Assembly (NCBI GenBank): GCA_037349315.1 | Contig: JBAIAC010000040.1 | Location: forward strand, 11,736,001 to 11,800,000 | DNA length: 64,000 nucleotides | Direction of reading: 5' to 3' | Origin: Chelydra serpentina | Lineage: Eukaryota; Chordata; Testudines; Chelydridae | Part shown: positions 20,839-32,583 of the stretch, one piece after another | Numbering within the stretch: the first letter of the stretch is position 1 | How the letters are laid out: the number at the start of each line of letters is the position of its first letter | Notes under the pieces: model-generated | What the model saw: the letters and a program-made list of their open reading frames with translations, nothing else | Database searches by the model: none | Told to the model about the DNA's origin: nothing | Program-made: the position numbers and the translations under genes

Positions 20839-23423
20839 TGTCCAGGCTGATTCCCCACTCTGGCACTTCGAGTGCAGAAGGTGGGGGCCTGTAAGGATTT
20901 AAAAAAATACTTGCTGCTCCAGGCTTGTATTACATTCCCAAGGTTACCGTTTTTTTTTTTACCTTGGCTTGGTAAATGCTGCCACCTCCCAAATGCAAAC
21001 CCCCTTTTTTTGGAACCCAGGCACACTTGGGAATTCCTTCCTGTGGGGTACCCTCAAGTCCTTTCACCCCCCCTCCAGGGAAGAGCTGAAAAAGAAAACC
21101 AAGGAAATTAGCTGTTGCGACCAGCTAATTAAACCACATATGCACAAACCTCTTAGGACACCAAAATCCAGTCCTATTCTTAAACAAGGTAAATTTTATT
21201 AAAAACAAAAAGAAAGAAAATACACTGGGAACTTAGACTTTTGCTAGATTTTAAAAGAGCAATTCCAAAAATTAATCACCCAAAATATCTTTCTTGGGGG
21301 TTCAGCTTAAAGGTTACTGTCCCTGCCAGCAGGTAGGGGATCTTGGGGGACAATTACTGCACGGGTGGGGTGCAAAATAAACTTTATTAAGAGAATATAA
21401 GAACAGGGAAAATTCAATAGTGAGGGGTATGGGGTTTGTTAAGGTAGACAATTGGGGAGGGGTTTCTTTTAGTAAACAGGATAGGGGGTTTCAATAGTGG
21501 GGTACAATACAGTGGGGTACAATACAGTTGGTAACCAATTAACACTGAAGTATAAATGTGACAGGTAGCTAACAATTTCTATGTACCTATTGGGTTCCGG
21601 GAAGTGGGCGGGCGGAAGCCCGCCCACTGCTAAAGGACCCCCCCTAATTTAAGGGGAGGATCCACAGGACCTGGAATCCAAATGAGTCCGGGGGACAACT
21701 AATGAAATAACAGGGTCAGGGGTGAAGGGTGTGTCACAGCAGCATATAACCAACTAACAGTTATGGGTAAAATGTGTTAAATAACCAATAACTTTAGGTA
21801 AAAATGGGTCACAGTGGTGTAAATGTAAAATGTGAGGTGTGTTAGAGAGAAAAAGGAAAGTAACCAATGGGGTTTTTATGCTAGATTTTATTAATGCAAT
21901 TGAGGCTTGGAAAGGCAGTGGTAGAGAAATGAGGTTGGGGGGGGGGGGGGAAGACACGTGGTGGAGCAGAGACCAGAGGGAGATTTGAACTGAGGGAGAG
22001 ACAGAGAGCAGACAGGCTGCAAGTTTAAACAGCAGAGAGACTGCAACGAGACTGGGGAGCTTGGGGGGGAAGACACGGGCGAGCTTGGGGGGGTTTGGGC
22101 AGCGGGAAGACAGACTTTAACACAATTATACAGAACACAGTAAAATCTTATCTATGATTTAACTTAACCAAGACTACACAAGTTAGCAAGTAACACAGAA
22201 CACAATACAAATAATTCTTTAAAGCAAATTTAACCACAGCTATGCAAAATGAAATTACAATTTATCTAGACTAAAAGCTAAACCTAATACAGACCAAGGA
22301 GTCTGCCTGCTGGGGAAAGAAAGCCAGCATTAAAACAAGGGGAAGTGTGCAAGAGGTTTTTCCTTACCACTTTCCAGGACAGCAACAAGCAGAGAAAACT
22401 CGATTCGCTTACAATAATCAGGAGATCTTCAGGCACAAATTCGTTGTTCGTGGGAGGGGAGTTTAAAACGGGGGTACGCTCAAAAAACAAACGAGAGCGG
22501 GGAGAGGGCCTCCCAAGACCCCTAGCTGATCAGACCAGGTGGCATGGCAAAGAACTTCTCCAGGGGTCTGATCAGAAAATGTCTGGTTTTAAAGGCAAAC
22601 TTAGGCAGTTTCCCACCAGTACTTTTGATTGGCTTCTTTGGATACAGGGGAGGAGAGAAGGCAGGGAAAACTACAGGTAAGCATAGACATGCCTGGGCAA
22701 GTTCTGAGCCACAGGTATGACTCATATGCTCAGCTATGTGGCCACTTTAGGTCTTGCATACCTGGGCAGAGCACCCCTACACCGAGCCCGGGTCTGAACA
22801 AAGAAGCTAGACAAAGGAGCAAGAAGCCTCCTCCCTAGGCAGAGCAATGGCTCCAGTTAGTCTGTTCAAGCCATTTTCATGAGCAGGGCCAGGCTGACTT
22901 TGGTCAGTTCCATGGCCCAGGGGGGGGCGGCCACTATTGAAAAAGAATCCAGCAGGGGGACAGCTGTAACAGACAGTTACAAGCAAACAAAAGCATCTGG
23001 GGTTAGCACAGAGGAGTCCACTAGCCATAAGAAATAAACAGAAATAAACCTAATTACATCTTTCTAAACATTCCTGATCTACTTACACATTTGGGAGTTC
23101 CAAATAAGTAGTTCTAGGTATGATATAATGATCTATGATCATACCTGCTTAAAGCGTCTCATAGAATAACTGTTCCCTATTTCCTTCTTTCCCAGAGAAC
23201 AACAACAGAGACAAAGGGGAAGTTTTTTCCCCATTTTAAAAAGTTCTAGCCTTCCCATTGGCTGTTTTGGTCAGGTGCCCACTCCCTTTCCTTTACCCGG
23301 GGGACTTTTTTAACCCTTTACAGGTAAAGCAAGCAAAGAACAGCCACCAAGAGGGACTTTATAGCTAACTGGATGGCTGGGTGTCCATAAAAGGGAGCTC
23401 CTCCCCACTTCATTTATCACAGG
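20839..23423 (-). mobile_element. LTR retroelement LTR (outer), split by a second LTR
   Basis: The outer parts are 20839-21317 and 22981-23423. The plus-strand ends read TGTCCAGGCTGATTCCCC and CTTCATTTATCACA, a TG...CA pair. On the minus strand an AATAAAATTTACC signal (near 21186-21198) lies towards the 3' side, so the LTR probably reads on the minus strand. The flanks restore L3 sequence (ATCAA then GGCTACTAACC), though the target duplication is unclear. No internal coding part is present, so it is a solo LTR of a type I recall from turtles. Confidence 0.7.
21313..22980 (-). mobile_element. Solo LTR (inner) with 5-bp target duplication
   Basis: The LTR body 21318-22975 (1658 bp) begins TGTCCCTGCCAGCAGG and ends CTGTAACAGACA. 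GTTAC flanks it on both sides (21313-21317, 22976-22980). TG...CA ends with a 5-bp duplication are diagnostic of LTR retroelements. AATAAAGTTTATTTTG on the minus strand near 21370-21385 suggests a minus-strand polyadenylation signal. There is a tandem copy of TGGGGTACAATACAG at about 21499-21529. No gag, pol or env sequence is visible. Confidence 0.9.
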
Positions 23424-23625
23424 CTACTAACCACAGGATGAGCAAGGATGGTGTCCTTAGCCTCTGTTTGCCAGAAGCAGGGAATGAGTGACAGGGGATG
23501 GATCACTTGATGATTACCTGTTCTGTTCATTCCCTCTGGGGCACCTGGCATTGGCCACTGTTGGAAGACAGGACCTTTGGTCTGACCCAGTATGGCTGTT
23601 CTTATGTTCTTATGTTATGTTTGTC
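23424..23625 (+). mobile_element. L3/CR1-clade LINE, part 2 (3' end)
   Basis: GGCTACTAACCACAGGATGA resumes the LINE broken at 20838. It continues through TGTTCATTCCCTCTGGGGCA and TTTGGTCTGACCCAGTATGG to the tail TTCTTATGTTCTTATGTT. This is the same 3' end as the minus-strand copies at 631, 9951 and 34397. Confidence 0.9.
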
Positions 23626-23683
23626 AATGCAACATAGGGTATGATGCAAAGGAAAAGTTTTTATGCAGCCTTAGCATATAGGT

Positions 23684-23948
23684 CAGTGTTTTTCGACCTC
23701 TTTGGGTGGATGACTCCTTATCTGAAGTCGTCCCCCCCCCTTTATGTTTCCTACAAGAGTAACAAATGCTAACCACGATATATAATGTGTGTGTATTTCC
23801 AGAGGTTGACGTTGAATGATAAGGGTGTGCGGTGAGTAGGGGAGTGAGATTTTCTTTGCTTTAGCATGTAATAAATATTTCAGTGCCTCCTTGACCCCGC
23901 CCCTCCCGATCAGCTTGGTATTCGTAACCTACTGGTTAAGAAATACTG
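23684..23948. mobile_element. Degraded hAT-like MITE
   Basis: The left end CAGTGTTTTTCGACCTCT pairs imperfectly with the complement of the right end GGTTAAGAAATACTG. Inside are TGAAGTCGTCCCCCC and CCTCCTTGACCCCGCC, in the manner of the hAT elements at 46.4 and 61.5 kb. The 8-bp flanks do not match, so this is an old or mis-delimited copy. Confidence 0.5.
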
Positions 23949-24231
23949 GCGGGCAAACGTGCTTGGTTATTGTCCAGCGCGCAGCCTTCCGGGGCTACAC
24001 GCGATCTGCAGAAGTGACAAGAACGTTTTGAACTGGAAAGACGGAAGGGCAGAAAGAGGCATCTGAATTTCAGCTGCATGATTACCATCTGCTGTTGAGG
24101 CTGAAGCTTGAGGTGCTCAGGTAGCTTCAGAATGCTGCAAAATGACCTTTCCCATCCTTAATAGCCACATTGACTGGCTCAGATTGTACCAGAGAGTCTT
24201 CCTTAAATTGGGTTTTATCCTGCCACCCTAA
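23949..24231. other. No recognisable feature
   Basis: Unique-looking sequence between two MITEs. Confidence 0.35.
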
Positions 24232-24530
24232 GCCCAGGGCTACACTAGGGGAGGGGGGTCGATCTACGATACGCAGATTCAGCTACGTGAATAACGTAGC
24301 TGAAATCGGCGTATCGTAATCGGCTTACCTGACCATGAAGACGGCGGCGCGTCGATCGCTGCAGCTCCCCCGTCGACTCCGCTTGCGCCGGTCGATGACG
24401 TGGTTTTCCGGCGCCGACGGGGAGCGCGATCGGGGATCGATTAAGCGCGTCTTAATGAGACGCGAAAAATCGATCCCCGATAGATCGATTGCTACCCGCC
24501 GATCCGGCGGGTAGTGAAGACAAGCCATTA
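24232..24530 (-). mobile_element. Palindrome-rich PIF/Harbinger-like MITE, copy 2
   Basis: It holds the hairpin TTCAGCTACGTGAATAACGT / AGCTGAA, the GTCGACTCCGCTTGCG block, the dyad CGCGTCTTAATGAGACGCG and the closing CCCGCCGATCCGGCGGG. Same family as copies 1, 3, 4 and 5 and in the orientation of copy 1. It lies 86 bp from copy 3 and points the other way. The open frame here is a by-product of the repeat. Confidence 0.8.
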
Positions 24531-24613
24531 GACACATTAGATGAAATTCCCCCCACCTCAATTGCAGCCAGCTAGCACAATGCCTGTGGCCCACGGCAGT
24601 CCCTCTTTATTCC

Positions 24614-24920
24614 TTAGGCTACATCCACACTACCCGCCCGATTCGGCGGGTAGCGATCGATGTGCTGGGATCGATTTATCGCGTCTCGTCTAGATGCGAT
24701 AAATCGATCCCAGAGCCGCTCCCCGTCGACTCCGGAACTCCAGCTCCGCGCGAGGAGTAAGCGGAGTCGACGGGGGAGCCTGCCTGCTGCGGTGTGGACC
24801 AGCGGTAAGTACTTTTGAAATCGATCTAAGATATTCGACTTCAGCTACGTTATTCACGTAGCTGAAGTTGCGTATCTTAGATCGATTCCCTCCCCCTCCC
24901 CCAGTGTGGACCAGCCCTTA
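24614..24920 (+). mobile_element. Palindrome-rich PIF/Harbinger-like MITE, copy 3
   Basis: The element 24617-24917 (301 bp) is flanked by TTA on both sides. Ends are GGCTACATCCACACTACC and CAGTGTGGACCAGCCC. Three hairpins follow one another: an 18-bp perfect pair at 24665-24713 (CTGGGATCGATTTATCGC with its complement), CGTCGACTCCG with CGGAGTCGACG at about 24725-24773, and a long pair at 24822-24886 around TTCAGCTACGT / ACGTAGCTGAA. No coding capacity. Confidence 0.85.
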
Positions 24921-26766
24921 TTTTGAGGGCTTACATGGGACTTCAGAAGAACATAGGCTGCCTCTTGTCCCTCTGCTGGGGAAGATTTAGTATCTCTCAC
25001 TTCAAGGAGGCCCACTGATTTCAATGGCACCACTTTTGTAGTAAGATGCTGCTGAATTGTAACAGAATCAGACGTGTTATCAGTGTAAGCAAATAGCTTT
25101 ATTTTTTGCAGCGTATGTGTGCTTGTATCACAATGTATCAAAGGCTGTGACTGAATGTGGGCTGAATTTAGTTCTGTGTTTTTAGAATGCCTTTAAGACA
25201 ATTCATATCTATATCTCGTATAGAAGATAATAGTGGTACACACGTGGTGAGGTGCAGGTAGCAGGTGATATTGGTGAGCATTCGAGGAGCATTACAAATA
25301 CATTCTATCGCTCTTGAGAAGTTGGTGACTCTGTCTCATATCACACAGTTTAGTGCAGAGATTCTTACAGGAGCTTGTCCAAATCTCTAGTGCATGGCTC
25401 TGGTATAAATGGCATGGTAACTAGAAACCTGTCTTTGAAATCTCAAGCCTGAGTGATCGGTATTAATCAAAACAACTCCAGGGACCTCATTTTATGCCTT
25501 GCTGGCTCTTTGCAATATTTAACCCCGGTATCCGTTTCAGTGGACTTCAAAACAAACCCTTTATATTGCCAAGTTATAAAAGGTTATGTTGAAGTGTATT
25601 TATTTAGACCTCTGTGGAATGTTGTTGGCTGTGAAACCTGAAACAAAGCAAAGCTGCTCTGGTTTTGGAGTTTGTTACCAGTTCAAAATGTCATCTGTTT
25701 TTCAAAAGATATATATTTTTTAAAGGTCATGCGTGCTTCGATCAAACATTTCAGGTGAAGGATCATGGTTTGATATACAGGTTTGTGTTAAAATCATGCG
25801 GATTTTGTGGTTTCATCTGTTTGTAAAGCAAAACCTGGGAGAATCTCTGATTTCAACTGAATTTTGTTTGGTTACTTGAACCAGAAACTCAAAACATAAC
25901 TCTAGGTGTAATCCCATAATGATCAAAACCAATGGAAATATTCCTCTCACCTTACAATATCATCTCCCTACATGTTGTCATACATTATTTGTCAGTGCAA
26001 TAGAGAACAGAGAAAAAAGTAAAACGTATACACCCTTACAGAGGTGGGAAATTGGAAAGAGTTCAGTTGCATACATTCTGCTGTTGAATCGATCTGAAAG
26101 AAAACTAGCAATATAGGTCTTGTACAAGTTCCTCTGAACACTCTGCCCATGCTAGAAGTCCATTTGATGCCACGCCTGTAGTCACTTTACATGTCCAGGC
26201 ACATGGTGGACATGAAGGTGTTTGTTTGCATTCAGATAAGTTGAGCTGTCAAGGTCTGACAGTCAAAGTGCAATGGTTGAGTTCCATGGGGAAGAAGGAA
26301 CACTAGTCTTGTGAACAGTGTGGTGCAGAAAGCTAGCCACGCCAATAGTGGGCCCTTAGAATGACGTTTTATGAAGGGGGACGGGGTCATGAGAGAGGCC
26401 AGCATTGAATGGTCTCAGAAACTGAACAAACTACTCAGTTGTATGTCTTTTAAGTCCGAGGGTCCAGAAATCTGGAGAATCTATGCAAATTATGGAATTC
26501 TGTAATTTGCATATCATGCATAAGAACTTCCTTGTGTATGTACAAGTGACCAAAAGTAACCACATTATAACACTCCAGTGTTCAGAACGCACACACCCCC
26601 CCCCCATCTTGCTGTCTTTCCATCTCAATCACGAGTATGCTGTGAATTTCCCTGGCAGTCTGAGGAAGTGATGGGAATGTCTTGAAAAGTCTGAGTTGGC
26701 AAGCTTTTTATCCAACACAATGGGGGCTAGATTCTGTTAACTTGACTCTCACTGAATGATACCTGC
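24921..26766. other. Unique DNA, no gene seen
   Basis: About 1.8 kb without repeat ends or protein-like frames. A short direct dyad AATTATGGAATTCTGTAATT lies near 26485-26505. Confidence 0.4.
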
Positions 26767-27060
26767 GGCTATTTCTACACTGCCCCACAGTTCGGACGGG
26801 GGGGGGTTGCAGTGCACATCATAGGGCTGTGCTGTAACTCCCTGGATGGATGCGGTGGGCGCAAACTCAACAGTTCTTAGTTTGCATTCATGTAATCCTC
26901 TTCAAGCAGAACCACACTCATGTGAACAAGGGGCCTTTTTAGTTCGCACCTGCAATGTCCACAGGGGGGTGCTGTAGCACAGCATTTTGTTGCGCACTGC
27001 TATTTGCACCCCCCCTCCTTTCCCCCTGTAGTCGAACTGCGGGGCAGTGTAGACAAGCCC
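26767..27060. mobile_element. MITE with about 28-bp inverted ends
   Basis: Left TTTCTACACTGCCCCACAGT with following TCG is mirrored by CGAACTGCGGGGCAGTGTAG and ACAAGCCC at the right. The body is about 294 bp, with C- and G-runs near each end. The right-hand part of a long plus-strand open frame crosses this edge, which argues against that frame being a gene. Target duplication not visible. Confidence 0.75.
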
Positions 27061-28713
27061 TGGGTCTCACTGATAGGACTAGCCATGGGGTAAGGGGCAA
27101 CTCCATAAGAGTAAGGAGGAGTGTTGACAACACTTGTGATACTATCACGACTCTCGCAATATTTGAGGGGCCTGACGCATGGCTTTTGAATGTATGGTGC
27201 TGTATTGCCAGTACTGGGATATTAGAATCTGGCCTGATTCTTACGGAAAATGTTTCCAGGTTTCTGTCCAGCTCTATCAATCAGATGCATCATTTTAGAG
27301 GATATGGAAGCAGCTGTGGTCGCCGAAAGCCGTTAACATTCATGCCTTATTCACACGAATGGCTACGTACAGTGATGCATGCAGGGGCAGAGGTAGTCTC
27401 CCGATGCAGTGGGTGCACCATAGTGAGCTCTAGTGTAATCGCTAGACAAAACACACAATAAATAGAGCAGGGTTACTTGTCATTTATTATTTCAACAAAC
27501 AATCTTATTCTACTCTATTAGTAATAACAAAATTATGATGCATAATGATGCAATAAATAGCTGAAGCAGCACCCTCCAGTCACGCACTTCAACCTAATGC
27601 CAGCCCAGTATGTGGGGGGGGGGGTAGGGCTTTGGGGATCAAGTCCATCCCCTACTCACCCTGTAGCAGCGTCTCCTGTCCTGCGGGCCTGGGCTCAGCT
27701 CCCTGCTCCAAGCCTTGTGACCTGGTGTGTGGGGTTGCAGCACCCCGTAGGTTTGTTACCCCTGGTTTCATGATTGCTGTGGGTGCAGCTGAACCCAGGA
27801 ACCCACAATAAAGCATATCTATAGTATTTAAAAATAGCTGCATCGTTACAAATGGTACGAAAGGCCCATTAAGAATATATTGCCAGCTTAAATATCCTGC
27901 CTATGTAATAGACCCGTGTAAGCTTAATTCTCTGTTGTGGCGCAAACTGATTTACAGCAGTAGAGAAAATCATCTTTTTTTTGGATAGAACTGTCAAAAC
28001 AAAATAAACGTGATGAAGGAAAATAGGCCTTGGACATTTTCCATGTCACAAATGGGAGTGACTGGACTTCCTGATGTCTTTTGATTAACGCCAGTTCAGG
28101 GAAGGAAGTTAATCAGTCGGGGCGAACTTCAAAAATGGCTGCTTGGCAGAATTCTTTATGAATGTAGGGGGAGATTTTTTTTTTAAAGACATGATGAGTG
28201 CCCAACTGTTCTAACTCCTACTGACGTTCAAAGGGAGTTGGGTGCATTAGTGCTGTTTGGATGTTGCCTCCTTAATTATTTCAAATTAAATTGCTTTTGT
28301 TTCCTCTCTTTCCATTAAAGATAAGTCTATGACAAAAAGATAATTTCAGAGAGAAGTAAAGGTGCCATTGTCCTTGGCAAAATTGGAATGCAAATAACTG
28401 AGGGGACCTAAATTCAAAATTGAATTAAATTGATATAAATTAAAGAGTTTGCCAGGATCTTTTATTTCTGTATCAGTTTTCTACTGTAGCTAATATTTAT
28501 AGCCATAGGACCTTAAAGTTCCATCTGTCCTGTCGGGTGAATTCAACTGAGTAACACTGAGTTATTGGTTTAAGTGTAGTAGCCGTATGCTCTTACTGCA
28601 GGGTTGATGAGATATTATTCCTGGGCTTTCTGAACTGTTCTTCAGTTTTGAGCCAAATTCAAAAACCTTTGGATGTTTCATGTTTATGCTTAGAAAGCTA
28701 AATAAAGGTCACT
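27061..28713. other. Unique or old repeat DNA, no gene seen
   Basis: A G-run lies at about 27614-27625. The block 27590-27830 is locally GC-rich and may be an unidentified old repeat. The rest is AT-rich and unremarkable. Confidence 0.35.
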
Positions 28714-29016
28714 CTAGGGGTATGTCTATACTTACGCGTCCGGTCGGAGGCGCGGGATCGATGTTCTGGGTTCGATTTATTGCGTCTTGTCTAGACGCGA
28801 TAAATCGAACCAGGAAGTGCTCCGCCGTCGATGCTGGTAATCCAGCTCGACGAACGGAGTAGGCGGAGTCGACGAGGGAGCCTGCGCGCCGCGTGTGGAC
28901 CCCGGGTAAGTGCTTTTTCATTCGAACTAAGATAGTTCGACTTCAGCTACGTTATTCACGTAGCTGAAGTTGCATATCTTAGTTCGAATTATGGGGTTAG
29001 TGTAGACCAGCCACTA
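28714..29016 (+). mobile_element. Palindrome-rich PIF/Harbinger-like MITE, copy 4
   Basis: The element 28717-29013 (297 bp) is flanked by CTA on both sides. It carries the dyad TTCGATTTATTGCGTC / GACGCGATAAATCGAA, the GTCGATGCTGG / GGAGTCGACGAG block, and the long hairpin GACTTCAGCTACGTTATTC / ACGTAGCTGAAGTT framed by TTCGAACTAAGATA and TATCTTAGTTCGAA. Two opposite open frames of 60-70 codons are mirror products of these palindromes. Confidence 0.85.
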
Positions 29017-29029
29017 TAACATTGTCCTG

Positions 29030-29795
29030 TGCCTAGAGCCGAGTGAAAATAGGAATTTCCATCGTGCAGGAAATTCTGATATTTCAATACGTTTTTGTCC
29101 CAGATTGGGATGAAGAGATGAAATATCAATTTTCACAGAATGAAATGTTCTGAAAATGTTTTGTTTTGGAAATGATTGAACCTTTTGTTTTGGCATTTTT
29201 CATCAAAATAAAACATTTCAGTATTTTTGAATTGAAATATTTGGTTTGTTGAACTGACCCAAACAGTTTCATCTTGAGTCAGTTCAACATTAAACTGCAT
29301 TTCCCTGTTGTGGTGTATTTAGGGTCCTTTGCCCCCTTTCTCTCCTGTGGGCCAGGCATCCTGACTGGAATACATCTCCCATTATGCATTTGCAACCATG
29401 TGACTCCCATGATGCACCATGCTGCAGAGTCAGAGGGGGAGTGCATTGCATCGTGGGAGATGTAGTCTGGCTAAGGAGCTCCGCCAATAGGAAAGCATGG
29501 GGACACCAGGACTCTAAACTATGACTGCCATGAAGCAATGCTCCATGATCGGGAAAATGCAGTTTAATATTGAACTGACTAGAAAGTAAATGGTTCAGGT
29601 CAGTTCAACAAACCAAAATATTTCAATTTGCGACAAACTGGCCCAACATGAAATGTTTTGTTTCAGTTTTCCTGAAGAAAAATCAGATTTTGGCAAAACT
29701 GAAATTTTTCCACGGGAAAAATTCAAATGTGCAAGAAACTTCATTTTCTCTCAAAAAATCATTCTGATGGAAAACTCCCAGTCAGCGTTACCTGT
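29030..29795. mobile_element. Long inverted-repeat element
   Basis: The inner arms pair almost perfectly: GTTGAACTGAC and CAGTTCAACATTAAACTGCA on the left against TGCAGTTTAATATTGAACTG and GTCAGTTCAAC on the right. TTGAAATATTTGGTTTG is mirrored by CAAACCAAAATATTTCAA. The outer parts are AT-rich and more diverged. The 245-bp centre (29306-29550) has its own dyad around CATCTCCCATTATGC / GCATCGTGGGAGATG. No transposase seen; edges are approximate. Confidence 0.75.
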
Positions 29796-32583
29796 GAGTG
29801 CTACACCTTGTGATAATGCTACAGAAAACATTCAGGCCTGGATTGCCGGTTACACTGGATGACTCCAGAGTTGGGTACCCAGTTTGAGGCACTTAAGAAA
29901 ACGAGGCACCCAAAATTTTGGGTCACTTAAAAAAAAATTGGTGAGCTAATAAATGGACTGTAGCCAGCAAAGGATCAGTAGAAATGAAAGCTTGTCTTCC
30001 ATGCTAGGGCTAAAAGGTCAAATGCAGTTTTATCTTCTAAGCGAATTATATCAGTTTTTAGTCATTGGGACTTAGCAGTTATAGAATCACAAACTACCTC
30101 ATGCTGCTTTCCAGACTTCAAATGCTAATTAAGAGAAGCCCATTACCCTTCAATAGGTATTTCGGGGTGTACAGAGGATGAATTGCTTCTGATTACCAAG
30201 GGGAAACAATGGTTCTGGTTAAAATTCTAAACAGATCAGCATAACGATTATTTCAGAGATTACTGGCTGTGTGTCAGACCTGTCTGACACAAACCAGAAA
30301 ACCCGATTTTCCTTTGATAAGTCATTGTATCTATGGATGAACACTACTCAAAGAATGTCATCTTATGCAACCTCGCACAGGGACTGAATGAATCTTTCCA
30401 CAGGGGGTTTGAGGGCAAAATACTTGCTCACATGGAGTGTTTACCCTTGGACTTTGTGCTGGTGACCTTAAATGACCTTTTAATAATAATAATTTCTGTT
30501 CTGATAAATCTAATATTCTCTTACAGAAATGCTCCAGGATTCTCCCTGTCTCATCACTAGTCAAGACCAGTTCCACTGCCTCACAAAACACCCTTAGAAC
30601 TTGCTGAACAGAGAAGTTCTGAAGAACAGATACAGCTTCAGATGAAGCTTTGTTAAGACAAACATGAAAGCAGCAGGGAGAACCAATTGCAGAGTCGCTA
30701 ACACGTATGTGTCAATGGCTCTGTGTCCTGAAAGATGCCAGTTCTGTATAGGGATTAGGGAGGTAAGATGTTTATTGTTTCACAGACTATAATTATCCAC
30801 CAGATCGCTAGCTGGTGTAAATTGGCATAGCGCTATTGACTTCAATGGAGCTATGTTGACGCACCCCAGCAGAAGTCCTGCCCCTCTGTCTCTGGTGCTG
30901 ACTGTATAGTGGGAATATATATTTTATAATGGGCTTCTTGGCATTGTTGGTGTAATTTAGCAACTGGCCTCTCTTTTTTCCTTTAGTGTTGGGTGAAATC
31001 CTTCCATAGAGCTGAACTGCAAATGAAATCCATCCGGGATCAGGGTGCTGTTCTCAACTCAAATGTTAGCCCCAGTCCACAAAAATCTGGCAGACCTGGG
31101 AAGGTCTGTTCTAGTCAGGATCTTATACTGTGCCCATCACCATGGTATCTGAGTTGTTTGCACAGCCCAGCATCCTCTCCTCTCCCAGGTACCCTTTGAA
31201 CGCCTAGCCCCTCGCTGCCATCCCTGGCTACTGCTCCAGGGACCCTATTCATACTGTTAGCATTAAACATCTACAGGGAGAGGGTGCTCAATCCACCCTC
31301 AACCCTCACTGACTTGGAGAACAGGTGGTTCCCTCCACCAGGCCTCCTGAACATCAGGGAACTCTCAAAGACACCACTACTAGCAACCAAGAAGGAAACA
31401 ATCCCATTCCCATTGGCCAGTCCTTTGAACAGTTGTCCCTAGCAATGGCACCCAAACAAATATGGGGCATTTCAGACAGCTTGTGGTTGTTAAAGAACTT
31501 CAAATACATACAGGATACAAAGCCACGGGCAACACTAGAGGGTATCATTTCCCATCTGCTGCATACCTGTTTGGGTCAGCACCATGCTCCTGTAAAAACC
31601 CTGCTGAACATTTGGGGTCATGGGGGTAGTGGCTGTACATTGCCTGCTCAGTCGGTAATGGGTCTGATGGTTTCTGTATTGGAGAGGCCTGGGATGGTTG
31701 CAGAGTTGAGGTGTGTTTGGGGCACCCGGTTGAGGCTGAAAGTTTGGATGATTATTTATTTATAGAGCCCTCAGAGAGTGCTGAGTGGCATGGGCTTGAC
31801 TCTGATTTTTCTTACACCTGCATAAATCAGTAGTGATTATTGATGTCCTAGATGTTACATTGGTGTAAAACTGCTGTGAGATCAGAATCGGGCCCTTTGA
31901 ACTCAACCCCTCTGTGAACTACCTGGATTTGGTCCCATGTCATGCCCTGAGGCCAGAAATATGCTAGGTTTGGTTCGTACATCCTATGCAAACCAAATAC
32001 ATCAGGCTTCAGACAGTTATACATTTACCTCTGTCACTTATGATGTTGTGTTACTGTCCCACCATGCCATGTTTCCTTGTTAGGATTATATCCATCACAA
32101 TGCGCTTCTTGACACAGCCTAGTGTTTCTTTCAAAGTTGTTAACAAGCATCCTGGGTTTAAATTAAAAGGTACTAATGGAAAACGGCCCCAATGTATCAA
32201 TCTACCCCACTGCCTACAAACCCCCTGTCATCTCAGCCACTGCCTTCAGAGCAGCAATCAATGAACTTACAGAAACTCCTCCTTGAAAATATAACTAGAG
32301 AGAGCTAAAGGGGATGGGGGGAAATAAAATGCTGAAACAACTGGAGCATAGGAAATAATTTGTAAAACTCATGCTGAACGCACGAAAGGATAAAACAGGA
32401 CTACAAGCATGACTTTCAAAACATTTAACTATGGTTTGCGGATTTAGAGATCAAGTTTTTTCTATAGCTAAACTGAAGACTCTAATGCAGATGCTGTGAA
32501 GTTGGGATCTCGTTATGTAGAGCAGGATATTAATTCACAGTTTGGGGAAACAATAAGGAAGCAGTGAAGAAAACTGTAATAGC
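29796..32583. other. Mostly unique DNA with two short dyad repeats
   Basis: No gene is supported. A dyad-repeat fragment lies at 30795-30862 (CTAGCTGGTGTAAATTGGCA then TTGACTTCAATGGAGCTATG). The plus-strand open frame of 146 codons at 31325-31765 has no domain I can recognise. Confidence 0.4.
31790..31898. mobile_element. Short MITE with ACACC/GGTGT inverted halves
   Basis: GACTCTGATTTTTCTTACAC at the left pairs with the complement of GGTGTAAAACTGCTGTGAGATCAGAATC (split here for length: GGTGTAAAACTGCTG, TGAGATCAGAATC). About 110 bp and non-coding. Relatives lie at 11.36, 30.8 and 33.05 kb. Confidence 0.6.

Noticed and set aside
21318..22975. Full endogenous retrovirus
   Set aside because: Only one LTR-like unit with a 5-bp duplication is present; no gag, pol or env sequence and no second LTR copy is seen.
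26955..27461. 168-codon plus-strand open frame
   Set aside because: It crosses the right end of a MITE (27060), has an opposing frame, and shows no domain, splice context or codon pattern of a gene.
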